Shown here: piece by piece, positions 21,010-35,100 of the stretch
Numbering within the stretch: position 1 is the first letter of the stretch
How the letters are laid out: each line of letters opens with the position of its first letter
Source: Silene conica
Lineage: Eukaryota; Streptophyta; Magnoliopsida; Caryophyllales; Caryophyllaceae
DNA: 64,000 nt
NCBI GenBank assembly: GCA_029255685.2
Contig: CM055318.2
Span: forward strand, 10,297,001-10,361,000
Direction of reading: 5' to 3'
The notes under the pieces: generated by a model
Database searches by the model: none
What the model was told of the DNA's origin: nothing
What the model saw: the letters and a program-made list of their open reading frames with translations, nothing else
Translations under genes and position numbers: made by a program

Positions 21010-24000
21010 ATGCCCAGGTCTTCTCGAATTGGTGAACTTCTTCCCGTTGATCCCGAACCCGAGAAGTCTTTGCGTAGGAGATTACGCTTCCTTAAGGAGG
21101 TTTCCGAAGCCGCAACTCTTGCGGAACTTGATAACATTCGAAGTTTTTACCTAGAGGATCTCAGAAATCTTGAGGAAGAAGCCTCTACTTCTCAACCACC
21201 AACGGAAAAGATGGTGCGTTTGTCTGATCATTCCAAGCCCACTGCGGCTATGCTCCCAAGAGGAATAGTCACATCTCAAATTGGTGCGGTAAACTTTGAA
21301 ATCAAGCCGGCCTTTATAAGCATTGTTGAAAGAAAACAGTTTGGGGGAACTCCTACGGAAGACCCCAACTTACATGTACAAAATTTTTGTGACTATTGCT
21401 CCATGATTCGGCAACCGGGTGTCACACAAGAGCAAATAAGGGAGATACTATTCCCTTTCTCCCTAAAGGACAAGGCCAAAGTTTGGATAAATAGCCTTGA
21501 TCGAGTTGCATTGGGAATCAACGATTGGGATAGTCTAGCCCTTGCATTTTATCAAAAGTATTTCCCTCCTGAGAAAACACAACAATTAAGAAGCCAAATC
21601 ACCGGTTTTCGCCAAAGTGGTCATGAAAGTCTACATGAAGCATGGGAAAGGTACAAAGAAATTCAATGGGAATGTCCTCATCATGGTTTGGATTCATGGT
21701 TTCTTGCCATCACGTTCTACAATGGGTGTTGCGCAGAGTCTCGTCGAGTTTTGGACTCCGCAAACAATGGGAGATTCGATAATATAGATGTGGAGTTAGC
21801 TCACTCAACCATATAATCTATGGCGGTGCACGACTCTCAATATGTCAACTCGAGAAACATCCCATTAAAGGCAAAGGAAGAAGATCCCGGAATAGCTCTC
21901 TTGAAAGCTCAAGTAGCTCTTCTCCAAAGATAAGTCGAAAATCAAGGATCAAGTTCCTCTCAACCTCATGAACAAGTAAACGTGACAAGTCAAGTTTTGG
22001 TATGTGAAGCTTGTGGAAGTGCGGGTCACGGATTCCAAGAATGTAGAAGCAACATGGAACAAGTCAATGCCTACCAAAGCTTTAGGCAAAATTTCAATCC
22101 TTTCTCCAATACCTACAATCCGAGTACAAAGTTCCATCCAAATTTCTCCTACAAAAGTACAAATGTCCTTAACCCACCACCACCAAGACCACCACAAAAC
22201 ACTGCACCACCAGGTTTCCAAAATCAAGGACAGAAGAACCAATTTCAACAAAACTTTCAACCTTTCCCTCAACAACAATTTCCAAATCCACAACCATTTC
22301 CAAATCAACAATTCCAAAATCCTTCACAAAATTCACCACCATTTCAAAATCCCCAAAATCAACAAAGTCAACCCTCACATCCACAACAATTGAGTGAGAT
22401 AGGAGCTATGTTGGCCCAAGTGGCCGAGACTCAAAGGAACATGGTCCTTCACATTCAAAAGACCGATCAAGCAAGAGATGCTTCAATCAAAATGCTTGAG
22501 ACACAAATTGCTCAACTTGCTACATCCAACCCTCAAAGACAACAAGGTCAATTGCCATCACAAGGAGCACAACCTCACGAGCAAGCTAACGCTGTCGCTT
22601 TAAGGAGTGGTACTACTTATGAGGGACCCCAAATGCCCACTGAAGAAAGTGATCAAATGGGTAAGAAAGATGATGTTGGGAACAAAGCTACTAGCTCAAA
22701 AGAAGTTGAGAAGGAGCCCAACCAAATCAATGAGCCTGTGTTGGTAGAGATTGAGGAGGAGCCCCCAAAGGTTAAAGATAAAGCTAAGGAGCCGGAAAAG
22801 ATTCAAGTGCCTTTTCCCCATAGGTTGGCAAAAGCTCACAAGGAAACTCAATTTGGTAAATTCATGGAGGTAGTGAAAAACTTGCAGGTAACAATCCCTT
22901 TTACCGAGTTAATCACCCAAGTCCCCTCATACACCAAATTCATGAAAGACATCTTAACTAGGAAAAGGACAATAGATAGCATTAAAACCTTGGCCTTCAC
23001 CGCTGAGTGTAATGCCCTTTTGCAAAATTTGTCCCCACCTAAGTTAAAAGATCCAGGAAGTTTTTCAATCCCATGCACCATTGGTACCTATACTATCGAC
23101 AAAGCTCTTTGTGATTTAGGTGCTAGTGTTAGTGTCATGCCATATTCCATTTGTGAGAAATTAAACATGGGAGAGTTAAAGTGTACTAGTGTCACATTGC
23201 AAATGGCGGACCGTTCTGTAAAACACCCTCTAGGTGTTTTGGAGGATGTTCCCGTCAAAGTCGGCAAATTTTTCATTCCAGTTGACTTTATTGTTCTTGA
23301 CATCGCTGAAGATTCGCAAATCCCAATTATTTTGGGAAGACCATTTTTACATACCGCAGGTGCGGTCATCGATGTTAAAAACGGTAAATTGACTTTGGAA
23401 GTTGGTGATGACAAAGTAACTTACAATTTGAACAATGTTGTGAAAAGTCCAATGTTAGAAGAACCATGTTATTCCATAGAGGTCTCAGATTTAATTGATA
23501 TTATTGTGGAAGATTCATTGCCCCGATCTTTGAGCAAAGATCCGTTGGAGGCTCTTTTGTTGCTAGAATCTTTTGCAGGTGATGAGATAGATGCTTTGGA
23601 GTTGGAGCTTGATGGAGAGGAGCTAGCCCTGGAGGAAAACTCTAATTTCATAGGTTTGGTTGCTACTTCTACTACGGTCGAGGTACAAAAACCCGAACTA
23701 AAACCCCTCCCACTGAATTTAAAGTATGCTTTTCTAGATGAATCAGAAATGTGCCCAATCATTGTAAGTACCCATCTAGATGAAAGTCAAGTGTCTAGGT
23801 TGTTAGATGTGTTGAGAACCCATAAGAAGGCTATTGGCTATTCACTCGATGATTTGAAGGGAATAAGCCCCGATTTTTGTATGCATAGGATTCACTTAGA
23901 AAAAGATCATAAGCCATGTGTACAAGGTCAACGTCGCTTAAACCCAAACATGCAAGAAGTTGTCAAAAAAGAGGTCATGAAACTCTTGGATGCGGGAATT

Positions 24001-26594
24001 ATCTATGCAATTTCCGACTCCAAATGGGTTAGTCCGGTCCAAGTGGTCCCAAAGAAAGGAGGGACCACGGTAGTCAAAAATGATAAAGATGAACTCATCC
24101 CCACTCGCGTTGTGACGGGATGGCGCATGTGTATTGACTATAGGAGATTGAATTTGGCTACTAAGAAAGACCACTATCCCTTACCGTTCATTGACCAAAT
24201 GTTGGAGAGGTTGGCATGTCATAAGTACTTTTGCTACTTAGATGGTTACTCGGGATTCTTCCAAATACCCATCCATCCCGATGACCAAGAAAAGACCACT
24301 TTCACTTGTCCTTATGGTACCTTTGCTTACCGTAGGATGCCTTTCGGTCTATGTAATGCCCCTGCAACCTTCCAACGTTGCATGACTAGTATTTTTTCAG
24401 ATTTCATTGAGTCCATCATGGAAGTTTTCATGGATGATTTTAGTGTCTATGGCACTACATTTGATGCTTGCTTGGCCAATTTGACTAAGGTTTTGAAAGA
24501 TGTGAAGAAGTGGACTTAGTTTTGAATTGGGAAAAGTGCCACTTCATGGTAAATGAAGGAGTGGTACTCGGTCATCTTGTTTCAGAAAGAGGTATAGAGG
24601 TGGACCGTGCCAAGGTCCAAGTGATCGAGCAACTTCCCCCTCCCATAAATGTCAAAGGTATAAGAAGTTTTCTGGGACATGCGGGATTTTACCGCCGTTT
24701 TATAAAAGATTTCTCCAAAATTGCAAAGCCTCTTACCGAGCTCCTTTTGAAGGATGCTCCATTTGTTTTTACTGATGCTTGTCTTGAGGCTTTTAACAGG
24801 ATTAAGGAAGCTTTAATTTCAGCACCCATCATCCAATCACCGGATTGGAATTTGCCATTTGAAGTAATGTGCGATGCTAGTGACTATGCGGTGGGTGCCG
24901 TTCTTGGGCAAAGGAAAGATAAGGTGCTTCATGCCATTTACTATGCAAGTAAAACATTGGATGCAGCTCAAGTCAATTATGCCACTACCGAGAAGGAACT
25001 TCTTGCTATTGTCTATGCTTTAGACAAATTCCGTTCTTACTTGGTTGGCTCTAAGGTCATTGTCCATACCGATCACGCCGCCTTGAAACATCTACTTTCA
25101 AAGAAGGAGGCAAAGCCGAGGCTCATTAGATGGATCTTGCTTTTGCAAGAATTTGACCTTGAGATTCGTGACAAGAAAGGAGCTGAAAATGTTGTGGCCG
25201 ATCACCTCTCTCGTTTGAGGTTTGATGATGAAGGTATTCATATACCTATTGATGATTCTTTTGCCGATGACTCCTTGATGATGGTCGAGAAAAATACACC
25301 ATGGTATGCCGATATTGCCAATTATCTTGTTAGTCGTGAGTTACCACCTAAACTTTCATATCAACAAAGAAAGAAGTTCATGTATGATGCCAAATTCTAT
25401 CTTTGGGATGATCCTAATTTGTTCAAACATTGCTCCGATGGGTTATACCGGAGATGTATCCCACAATGGGATGTGAAAGGAGTGTTAGAAGGTTGCCATT
25501 CTTCTCCCTATGGTGGTCATCATGGACCATCTAAAACTGTTGCTAAGATTTTGCAATCCGGTTTCTATTGGCCTACTATGTTCCAAGATGCTAAGAATTT
25601 TGTGATGTCATGTGATGCTTGCCAAAGAACCGGTTCTATTTCAAGAAGGCATGAGATGCCTCAAAATGGAATTCTTGAAGTTGGAATTTTCGATGTGTGG
25701 GGCATCGACTACCAAGGCCCTTTTCCTTCATCAAAAGGTAATCGCTATATCTTGGTAGCCGTTGATTACGTTTCCAAATGGGTAGAAGCCATTGCCACTC
25801 CCACTAATGATGCCCGTCATGTCATAAGATTATTTAAGAAGGTCATTTTCCCACGCTTTGGTGTACCTAGAGCGGTGATTAGTGATCGTGGAACTCACTT
25901 TGGTGAAAAACAACTTGATACATTGCTTGCTAAATATGGGGTTTTTCATAGAAGAGGTTTGGCTTACCATCCGCAAACGAGTGGCCAAGTCGAGGTCTCA
26001 AACCGTGAAATCAAATCCATTCTTGAAAAAGTTGTTGCAAAATCAAGGAAAGATTGGAGTACAAAGCTCGATGACACATTGTGGGCATATAGGACCGCTT
26101 TTAAGACACCTATTGGTACTTCACCATATAGGTTGGTCTATGGAAAAGCTTGTCATTTGCCGATTGAGATGGAGCAAAAAGCTTTTTGGGCTATCAAAGA
26201 GCTCAATTTTGATGCTACTCTTTGTGGAGAGAAGAGATTATTACAACTCAATGAACTCGATGAATTTCGGCTTCAAGCTTATGAAAGTTCCAATCTTTAC
26301 AAGGAAAAGACAAAACGGTGGCATGATAAGAAGATTCTCAAGAAAGATTTTGAGATTGGTGATAAGGTACTATTGTTCAATTCTCGTTTGAAGATTTTTC
26401 CGGGAAAATTGAGATCAAGATGGTCCGGTCCATATACCGTCATTAATGTGAACAAGCTTGGTTTCGTCGAAGTGATGACTACGAACGGCGAAAGATTCAA
26501 AGTGAATGGCCATCGGTTGAAAGTTTATCGTGAGAATGCTGTTATCGGAGTAGTGGAGGAAGTTTTCTTGGAACTTCCGTCCGTTCAAGCTTAA
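21010..26594 (+). pseudogene. gag-pol of unit C, two stops and one frameshift
   Basis: Same domain order as B. Breaks: TAA at 21814-21816 in gag, private to C; TAA at 21931-21933 after a Leu-Leu-Gln-Arg stretch, shared with D; and the one-base loss at the A run 24496-24498, shared with A and D. The long frame is open again from 21934 to 24519, then from about 24510 to 26594. There are private missense changes in gag (Ser-to-Pro near 21307, and Leu-to-Ile and Arg-to-Trp near 21660). The zinc knuckle, protease and RT motifs remain readable. Confidence 0.92.
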
Positions 26595-27419
26595 TTCATC
26601 AAGGATTCGTGACGTCTAGCAAGACTTAAAATTGCGCTTCTCGGGAGGCAACCCGTGTTTTACTCTTTTAATTCCCTTTTTGAATAATGTTTCGGTTTAG
26701 GTAGTATAGGAATAAGTAGATTTGTGGTATGTTGAATTGAATTTGCAGGTACCATACGAGGCAAGAAAGAAAATGAAAGTTGAAGAAGAAAAAAAAGAAG
26801 GCTAGAAAGAAAAGAGAGGACAGATCAGTCCCACCCCGGTGGACCGGGGCAAGCCACCCCGACCGGGGTCAAAACAACATCATTCGGCAATTGCTGTGAA
26901 AAATTGAAATTCGAAAAAGAAGAAAAATGAAGAAACCCACCCCGGTACACCGGGGCGAGCCACCCCGACCGGGTAGGAGCAACTGTGCTCGGTTTTTGTC
27001 TAAAACAAAGGCTGCTCGTGTTTCAATTTCTATTCATTCATTCTTATTTCTCCTTCCTTTTCCTCTCAAGGTAACCCTTTTCTTTCAATTTACTACTAAA
27101 TCTCATCCTAGCAACCATTCTTCAAGGATTTTTACTTCCATTTCCACTCTCAAGTAAGTTGTTTTGCATATTCTACTCTATTTTATCCTTCATTTGCTTA
27201 GAAATTGAATTTTTCACTAACCCTAACTTCAAATTGGGGAAAATTGATTTTGCTCTTTTTGGGTAAGGAATTCAATTTCTAGTTTGAATTAATGCTTTGT
27301 AGAGTTAGTATATGTCATTGCTAGTGTTAATTCCCCTTACTTGAGTGCCATTTACATTGTTTTAGCAAATTTGTGAGTTTCTTCTTTGTGGTTGGTATTT
27401 TTCTGAAATTTTCAGATTT
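26595..27419 (+). other. pol to ORF2 spacer of unit C
   Basis: Same content as in A. Candidate intron 27154-27415. The second GC module has a private G-to-T near 26974 that shortens its final G run; the codon it falls in still encodes Gly. Confidence 0.6.
26927..27157 (+). CDS. 76-codon upstream ORF (unit C)
   Basis: Same protein as in unit A despite a silent change in the GC module. The stop overlaps the donor at 27154. Confidence 0.38.
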   Translation: MKKPTPVHRGEPPRPGRSNCARFLSKTKAARVSISIHSFLFLLPFPLKVTLFFQFTTKSHPSNHSSRIFTSISTLK

Positions 27420-28973
27420 ATGGCTCCCTTGAAGAACTTATTCCGTCGTAGTAAGAGGGCTAGAGCGGAACCCGGTCCTAGCAACCCAATTGAGGTGGAG
27501 GAAGAAGAAGAAGTAGAGGAGGTACCAAGGTCACCACCGTCGGTATGGCAAGATGAAGACTATCCTACCGTTGTGTTTGTTTCTGAAAAACAATTCAACA
27601 ATTGGAATGCCTTAAAAGCCAAAGGTTTGAGACCAACTCGTTTTGTTAATTTTGATTCTTTGAGGCGAATAGGATTAGATAAGCATGTCAAAGCCTTGTT
27701 CAAAGGGGTAAATATGGGTTATGCCTTAACTATGAACTATCGAACTTACCCACAACTCACACTTGAGTTTCTAAGCTCCTTCGAATTTCATAAATCTAGG
27801 AGGCAAGAACATATCCATTCGGTGAGTTTTAGGCTGTTCAATAGAGACTATAATAAAACCCTTAACCAATTCGCTTCGATCTTTGGCTTACCGGCGGAGG
27901 GGATTCCTATTGACCCTCCCGAACATTATAACCCAGTCGTGACTTGGAATGCCATTTCTCATTTCCCTTACCCCGGTAATTGGAACCATCTTCCCCATGC
28001 CTTGCTCCATAGACCAGACTTTCGTATTTGGCAACGGTCTATGGGGTGGACTTTCTTCGGGAGACTTGAACCTCACTCAGTGAGGTTGATAGAGGTTCAG
28101 ATTCTTGGGTCTTTCTTGAATGTTGAAGGACATAACAAATGGCAAATCAACATCCCTTACCATTTTGCCAATCACTTGTCCAAACAAGTGAGTGACCGTT
28201 CTAAATGTGTGGTCCTAGGTGGGTTAATAACCCGCATAGCCCACAATCTCTGTCGGTTCAACCAAGAGACCACCGACCTTCAACCTTTATTACCCGGACC
28301 TAGGGATGTGGGAAATGGTTTGGATTATGATTATTTTGTTTCACTTGACTGGTTTAGGAGTGCCCCACCTCAAATGGTTTGGAAAATAGGCAAGTATGAT
28401 TCTCTTCGTTTACCCGATGATTTGCCTTTAATTCCTGTGCTAACACAAGGGGAACCTGCTGGGGGAGGACCATTTGTTCGTAAAAGTTTTCATTTGCCTA
28501 TTGGAGGCCTGTCACCCACTACCCCGACTATGACTTATGCTAGTATTTATACTCGTCGGGGGAATCCGGGTAATTCTTCACGTCAGGAGGAGGTAGGACA
28601 ATCCTCTCATCAACATGAATCTTTTCAACCTCCCCGCCACTCTAGTGCGGATCTTTATAGTATGATGAGAGGATTGCAGGTTAGTGTGGACACAATGCGG
28701 GACGATCAAAGACTTGCTTTGAACCCCATTTATACTCATTTTGCCCGTCAAGGGGTCATCCAGCAAGAAGGACCTCACCCGTCCTTCTTCACTTGGCCCG
28801 AGGGTGGAGGTTATGCAGGTTATCCCGCACCTCAAGTTCCTCCTCACGTTGCTCCTCATGTTGCCCCTTATTCCGACCCTCAATTTGCTAGCGGAAGTGG
28901 AAGTGGAGAAAGAGAAGTTGATGATCCACCTCGCAATGTCAACTTCACCGATTTCTTTGATGGTCCTGTCTGA
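27420..28973 (+). CDS. Post-pol ORF2 of unit C (517 aa)
   Basis: Intact. Gly at 69 as in A, Val at 235 as in B and D. Confidence 0.8.
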   Translation: MAPLKNLFRRSKRARAEPGPSNPIEVEEEEEVEEVPRSPPSVWQDEDYPTVVFVSEKQFNNWNALKAKGLRPTRFVNFDSLRRIGLDKHVKALFKGVNMGYALTMNYRTYPQLTLEFLSSFEFHKSRRQEHIHSVSFRLFNRDYNKTLNQFASIFGLPAEGIPIDPPEHYNPVVTWNAISHFPYPGNWNHLPHALLHRPDFRIWQRSMGWTFFGRLEPHSVRLIEVQILGSFLNVEGHNKWQINIPYHFANHLSKQVSDRSKCVVLGGLITRIAHNLCRFNQETTDLQPLLPGPRDVGNGLDYDYFVSLDWFRSAPPQMVWKIGKYDSLRLPDDLPLIPVLTQGEPAGGGPFVRKSFHLPIGGLSPTTPTMTYASIYTRRGNPGNSSRQEEVGQSSHQHESFQPPRHSSADLYSMMRGLQVSVDTMRDDQRLALNPIYTHFARQGVIQQEGPHPSFFTWPEGGGYAGYPAPQVPPHVAPHVAPYSDPQFASGSGSGEREVDDPPRNVNFTDFFDGPV

Positions 28974-30510
28974 ATGGTTGTTGCCCCCCTTGTACATACT
29001 ACCTTGGGGGAAGCTAGTCAGTTTAGTAAGTTTCCTTTTACTTTTATTTGTAGTTTCCCTTTCCCCATTAAACTTGTTGTTTGGTTGTCTCTTTGGTACA
29101 CATTGAGGACAATGTGAAGTTTAGCTTGGGGGAGGGATCGCTTTGCTTTTTCTTTTTATAGGTTAGTATAAGTTTAATGATGGCAAGTTTCATGATGATG
29201 TGAACGAATCACCTACTGTTTTCCTCTTGCATTTCCCAATTTGCATGCTCTTTGGAATTTTTTGTGAGTCTTCTATGACGGAATTTTGGCTTACATGGGG
29301 ATGTCTTGACATAGTAGGTAGAGAATGGATTTTTGATGTTCTTGGCTTGATCTTTTGGCATTGGCAAACCTACAAAATAGATTGAAAGTTTTAGAGCCTC
29401 CTAAGACCGTTACATCCTTTTTCGGTCTCATCTAGGTGTGTGAGTAGGTCTCCTCATGGTTTTGTGTTACACCAAAAGGCATAAATATGGTTTTTGTTCC
29501 ACTTCATAAGCATTGCATTCATCTTGAGAGTATTTGTAAGCCTTTCACATGATTCTTTTTGCCCATTTCTGCTCCTTTACACATGTTTTTATTGATTTTC
29601 TAAGCTACATTCAAAATTTGCCTACCTTGTCAAGTTAGTAGCTTATTCATTGGTGTTTGGGTGCTCAATTGGGATATGATTTAAATGTTGCCTTTTATCA
29701 TTGTGATTGGCATTGAAAAATTGATGGTCAAAAAGTCGAGAAAAGAAAAAATATATAAGGACCATCCATGAAAAAAAAAAAAAAAAAAAAAAAAAAAAAC
29801 AAGAAGAAAGATGAAAACAAAAGAAAAAGAAAGAAAAGAAGCATGAATTGAAAAGAAAAGGAAGAAGAGAAAAGTTTCCATGACATTCATCATAAAAATA
29901 TTTGTTGGGAAATTCTCATATGCTTTGTCTTGATAAAAGAAGTCATTTTGCTAGTTTTGACTTCAACATCTTGGTGATGAGTTGGGTTTGATTTTGGATT
30001 GAGCATCCTTGCATTAATGGTTAGTTGCTAGCTTGAATTAGCTCCAATTACCATAACTCACATGTTCCCTTTCTTACCCATCACATATTGCTTCCTTCTT
30101 ATGGCTTCTTTTGAATGCTTGCATTTTTATTGCATTGACTAGTGGATTGGAATGCTTACCATATTAGATTGCCGGCACAACTTCATGAGTCGAGGTTTGG
30201 AGAGTGTTTTCACATACAAACCTCCTTGACATTTATTTGTGTGCTTGAGTGTACCGTGAGAGTCCTTTGTCAAAATGATCATGCAAAAGCCAAAGAGTCT
30301 AGATGAAATTCTATACGCTACGCCGTCATGTAAATCTCAACCATGTATTGCATCTCTCCTATGCCTATGTTGTGTTCGGGATTTCGTCTCACAATTATTT
30401 CATTAGCTAAAATTGGGATTTGTAATTGATGGGATTATGGAGATTCATTTGCTTGTCTTGGTTTATTTGAGCTTGCTTGAGGACAAGCAAGGGTTTAGCT
30501 TGGGGGAATT
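28974..30510 (+). other. 3' untranslated region of unit C with duplicated polypurine block
   Basis: Polypurine-like block at about 29102-29135 and the true tract ending at 30510. A run of 29 As at 29771-29799, the same length as in A. Confidence 0.75.
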
Positions 30511-32014
30511 TGATATGCTCTATTTTTATATACTTTTCGTCCCCATTTTAGCTCATGTTTTATCATCGTTTACATTATTCTTCAATGTTTATTGAGCTAA
30601 TTCCGTGTTCTAGGTAATTTGTATGTGGTTTAGCGGTTTTTGTAGGAATTTCGGATTTCTCTTGCATTTTGACACTTACCGAGCATCGGAGCTAACCAAA
30701 GTCGAGACGAGCATTCTTCGGGTAGTAGAAGTGACGGAAAATGGATGAAAGTCAAAGAAAGTCAACAAAGAAGTCAACCCTTGAAGAGCTTAATGTGCAA
30801 AGCATGACAACTCAAGCATTACATCACTCTTGCAACGTCACCCACGTTCCCAAATGTAAACAATTGAGCAAATACGGAGTATGTGGACATTGTTCTCACC
30901 CCGGTCGGGGTGGGCTGCCCCGGTATACCGGGGTGGCTGCGATCTCGCGTTTTTCTTCGTCCAGATTCAAGGAATGCTTACGTCATGTTCTTGCCCCGGT
31001 CCGGGGTGGCTGCAATCTATCCGTCTCCTCATCACTATAAATACCCCATGCTTTCATTCATTTGCAAATCATCAAATTAGCATAAAACCTTCAAATTTTA
31101 GGAACTTGTAGCTACATTAAGTTTGTAAGAAAATATTCTATAAGTCTTTCTTTATTTTCTTTATAAAATAGTTCTTTGTTTATTCAAGCATTTTCGGAAG
31201 CTATTCGCATTTCGTCTTCCGAGTTCTTATTCCGTTGATTCCCGGTATTATCTTTCTTTACGGTTTTATTTCATTATCGTCATTATGTTTATCTTAGTTA
31301 ATAGAATAGATAATCTAGTTCATAAAATCATGTGTGAGTAGTTTTTATATCTAGGGGGAAACCATGCTAGATTAGTTGTTAGGTCATGTTAAATTATTGA
31401 TTTTGCATTGTCGGATGGTTGGTTATATACATGCTTGTTTCATTTGATTAATATATGATTTTGACCATGATTATTGATAAATCATTATTCTCATCCTAAG
31501 ACCGAAAGCCGGGATAGAACTTGATCATTCGATAATTGTAGTCATGGTCATAATCGTTAATTGTGTTATTCTTATCCTAAGATCGAAAGTCGGGATAGAA
31601 TTAGGCATGGCATGTTATAGTATTTTGTTCCAATATACGCGAGAGCTAATTGGTAATCAATCTACGGTTAAACTCTAGGCCGAAAGGAAATTGTTATAAA
31701 CCTAATCAACTATTGACAATGTATTTCTTTAATTTGACATGACTAAGCTCCTATTTGCATGAGTAACCCCAATCCCCTAGATTCTTCCCTATAATCGTTT
31801 ACATCTTCATTTTTATAACTTCTGTTTTAAGTAAATCTTCAATCAAAACAACAAACAACACGTGACCGACCTTGATAGAATTCTCTCCATAGCTAATTAC
31901 AATTACATCACCGTCTCCCTGTGGTTCGACCCCTTCTTCCCTATCTACATTAATTTGTATGTTAGTCAAGTCTAGGGACTTTTATCTTTGGCAGGTGTGC
32001 GACTAGCCTGGCCA
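30511..32014 (+). repeat. LTR3 (1504 bp), shared by C and D
   Basis: Same boundaries and same indel variants as LTR1. I found no difference from LTR1 at any site I compared. Confidence 0.93.
30897..31043 (+). promoter_or_regulatory. LTR3 core promoter
   Basis: Same arrangement as LTR1, with TATAAATA at 31036-31043 and GC palindromes upstream. Both modules match LTR1. Confidence 0.68.
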
Positions 32015-32019
32015 AATTT

Positions 32020-32037
32020 TGGCGCCGTTGCCGGGGA
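32020..32037 (+). other. Primer binding site, tRNA-Asp type (unit D)
   Basis: Identical 18-nt site at the same distance from LTR3. Confidence 0.9.
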
Positions 32038-32147
32038 CGCACGGTTTTATTTTTGTGATTAGTAGAATTTTATCTTGTTTTCTTTTGTCTTAAGGAACAC
32101 TTGTTCCTTGAGACCGTTACTTACAATCTCCTCTAGGTTGTTGTCTT

Positions 32148-35100
32148 ATGCCCAGGTCTTCTCGAATTGGTGAACTTCTTCCCGTTGATCCCGAACCCGA
32201 GAAGTCTTTGCGTAGGAGATTACGCTTCCTTAAGGAGGTTTCCGAAGCCGCAACTCTTGCGGAACTTGATAACATTCGAAGTTTTTACCTAGAGGATCTC
32301 AGAAATCTTGAGGAAGAAGCCTCTACTTCTCAACCACCAACGGAAAAGATGGTGCGTTTGTCTGATCATTCCAAGCCCACTGCGGCTATGCTCCCAAGAG
32401 GAATAGTCACATCTCAAATTGGTGCGGTAAACTTTGAAATCAAGTCGGCCTTTATAAGCATTGTTGAAAGAAAACAGTTTGGGGGAACTCCTACGGAAGA
32501 CCCCAACTTACATGTACAAAATTTTTGTGACTATTGCTCCATGATTCGGCAACCGGGTGTCACACAAGAGCAAATAAGGGAGATACTATTCCCTTTCTCC
32601 CTAAAGGACAAGGCCAAAGTTTGGATAAATAGCCTTGATCGAGTTGCATTGGGAATCAACGATTGGGATAGTCTAGCCCTTGCATTTTATCAAAAGTATT
32701 TCCCTCCTGAGAAAACACAACAATTAAGAAGCCAAATCACCGGTTTTCGCCAAAGTGGTCATGAAAGTCTACATGAAGCATGGGAAAGGTACAAAGAACT
32801 TCAAAGGGAATGTCCTCATCATGGTTTGGATTCATGGTTTCTTGCCATCACGTTCTACAATGGGTGTTGCGCAGAGTCTCGTCGAGTTTTGGACTCCGCA
32901 AACAATGGGAGATTCGATAATATAGATGTGGAGTTATCTCACTCAACCATAGAATCTATGGCGGTGCACGACTCTCAATATGTCAACTCGAGAAACATCC
33001 CATTAAAGGCAAAGGAAGAAGATCCCGGAATAGCTCTCTTGAAAGCTCAAGTAGCTCTTCTCCAAAGATAAGTCGAAAATCAAGGATCAAGTTCCTCTCA
33101 ACCTCATGAACAAGTAAACGTGACAAGTCAAGTTGTGGTATGTGAAGCTTGTGGAAGTGCGGGTCACGGATTCCAAGAATGTAGAAGCAACATGGAACAA
33201 GTTAATGCCTACCAAAGCTTTAGGCAAAATTTCAACCCTTTCTCCAATACCTACAATCCGAGTACAAAGTTCCATCCAAATTTCTCCTACAAAAGTACAA
33301 ATGTCCTTAACCCACCACCACCAAGACCACCACAAAACACTGCACCACCAGGTTTCCAAAATCAAGGACAGAAGAACCAATTTCAACAAAACTTTCAACC
33401 TTTCCCTCAACAACAATTTCCAAATCCACAACCATTTCCAAATCAACAATTCCAAAATCCTTCACAAAATTCACCACCATTTCAAAATCCCCAAAATCAA
33501 CAAAGTCAACCCTCACATCCACAACAATTGAGTGAGATAGGAGCTATGTTAGCCCAAGTGGCCGAGACTCAAAGGAACATGGTCCTTCACATTCAAAAGA
33601 CCGATCAAGCAAGAGATGCTTCAATCAAAATGCTTGAGACACAAATTGCTCAACTTGCTACATCCAACCCTCAAAGACAACAAGGTCAATTGCCACCACA
33701 ACGAGCACAACCTCACGAGCAAGCTAACGCTGTCGCTTTAAGGAGTGGTACTACTTATGAGGGACCCCAAATGCCCACTGAAGAAAGTGATCAAATGGGT
33801 AAGAAAGATGACGTTGGGAACAAAGCTACTAGCTCAAAAGAAGTTGAGAAGGAGCCCAACCAAATCAATGAGCCTGTGTTGGTAGAGATTGAGGAGGAGC
33901 CCCCATAGGTTAAAGATAAAGCTAAGGAGCCGGAAAAGATTCAAGTGCCTTTTCCCCATAGGTTGGCAAAAGCTCACAAGGAAACTCAATTTGGTAAATT
34001 CATGGAGGTAGTGAAAAACTTGCAGGTAACAATCCCTTTTACCGAGTTAATCACCCAAGTCCCCTCATACACCAAATTCATGAAAGACATCTTAACTAGG
34101 AAAAGGACAATAGATAGCATTAAAACCTTGGCCTTCACCGCTGAGTGTAATGCCCTTTTGCAAAATTTGTCCCCACCTAAGTTAAAAGATCCAGGAAGTT
34201 TTTCAATCCCATGCACCATTGGTACCTATACTATCGACAAAGCTCTTTGTGATTTAGGTGCTAGTGTTAGTGTCATGCCATATTCCATTTGTGAGAAATT
34301 AAACATGGGAGAGTTAAAGTGTACTAGTGTCACATTGCAAATGGCGGACCGTTCTGTAAAACACCCTCTAGGTGTTTTGGAGGATGTTCCCGTCAAAGTC
34401 GGCAAATTTTTCATTCCAGTTGACTTTATTGTTCTTGACATCGCTGAAGATTCGCAAATCCCAATTATTTTGGGAAGACCATTTTTACATACCGCAGGTG
34501 CGGTCATCGATGTTAAAAACGGTAAATTGACTTTGGAAGTTGGTGATGACAAAGTAACTTACAATTTGAACAATGTTGTGAAAAGTCCAATGTTAGAAGA
34601 ACCATGTTATTCCATAGAGGTCTCAGATTTAATTGATATTATTGTGGAAGATTCATTGCCCCGATCTTTGAGCAAAGATCCGTTGGAGGCTCTTTTGTTG
34701 CTAGAATCTTTTGCAGGTGATGATGACATTAATGGTGATGAGATAGATGCATTGGAGTTGGAGCTTGATGGAGAGGAGCTAGCCCTGGAGGAAAACTCTA
34801 ATTTCATAGGTTTGGTTGCTACTTCTACTACGGTCGAGGTACAAAAACCCGAACTAAAACCCCTCCCACTGAATTTAAAGTATGTTTTTCTAGATGAATC
34901 AGAAATGTGCCCAATCATTGTAAGTACCCATCTAGATGAAAGTCAAGTGTCTAGGTTGTTAGATGTGTTGAGAACCCATAAGAAGGCTATTGGCTATTCA
35001 CTCGATGATTTGAAGGGAATAAGCCCCGATTTTTGTATGCATATGATTCACTTAGAAGAAGATCATAAGCCATGTGTACAAGGTCAACGTCGCTTAAACC

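Larger units (their letters stand above)
19374..32014 (+). mobile_element. Athila-type unit C (full-length, gag-pol broken)
   Basis: Complete unit bounded by LTR2 and LTR3. Gag carries two stops, and pol carries the one-base loss in the RT-RNase H region that is also in A and D. The post-pol ORF at 27420-28973 is intact. From mid-gag to LTR3 the unit matches A at most diagnostic sites: deletion in the post-protease linker, SQ rather than PQ in the gag linker, a 29-A tract, and the longer LTR variant. Confidence 0.93.
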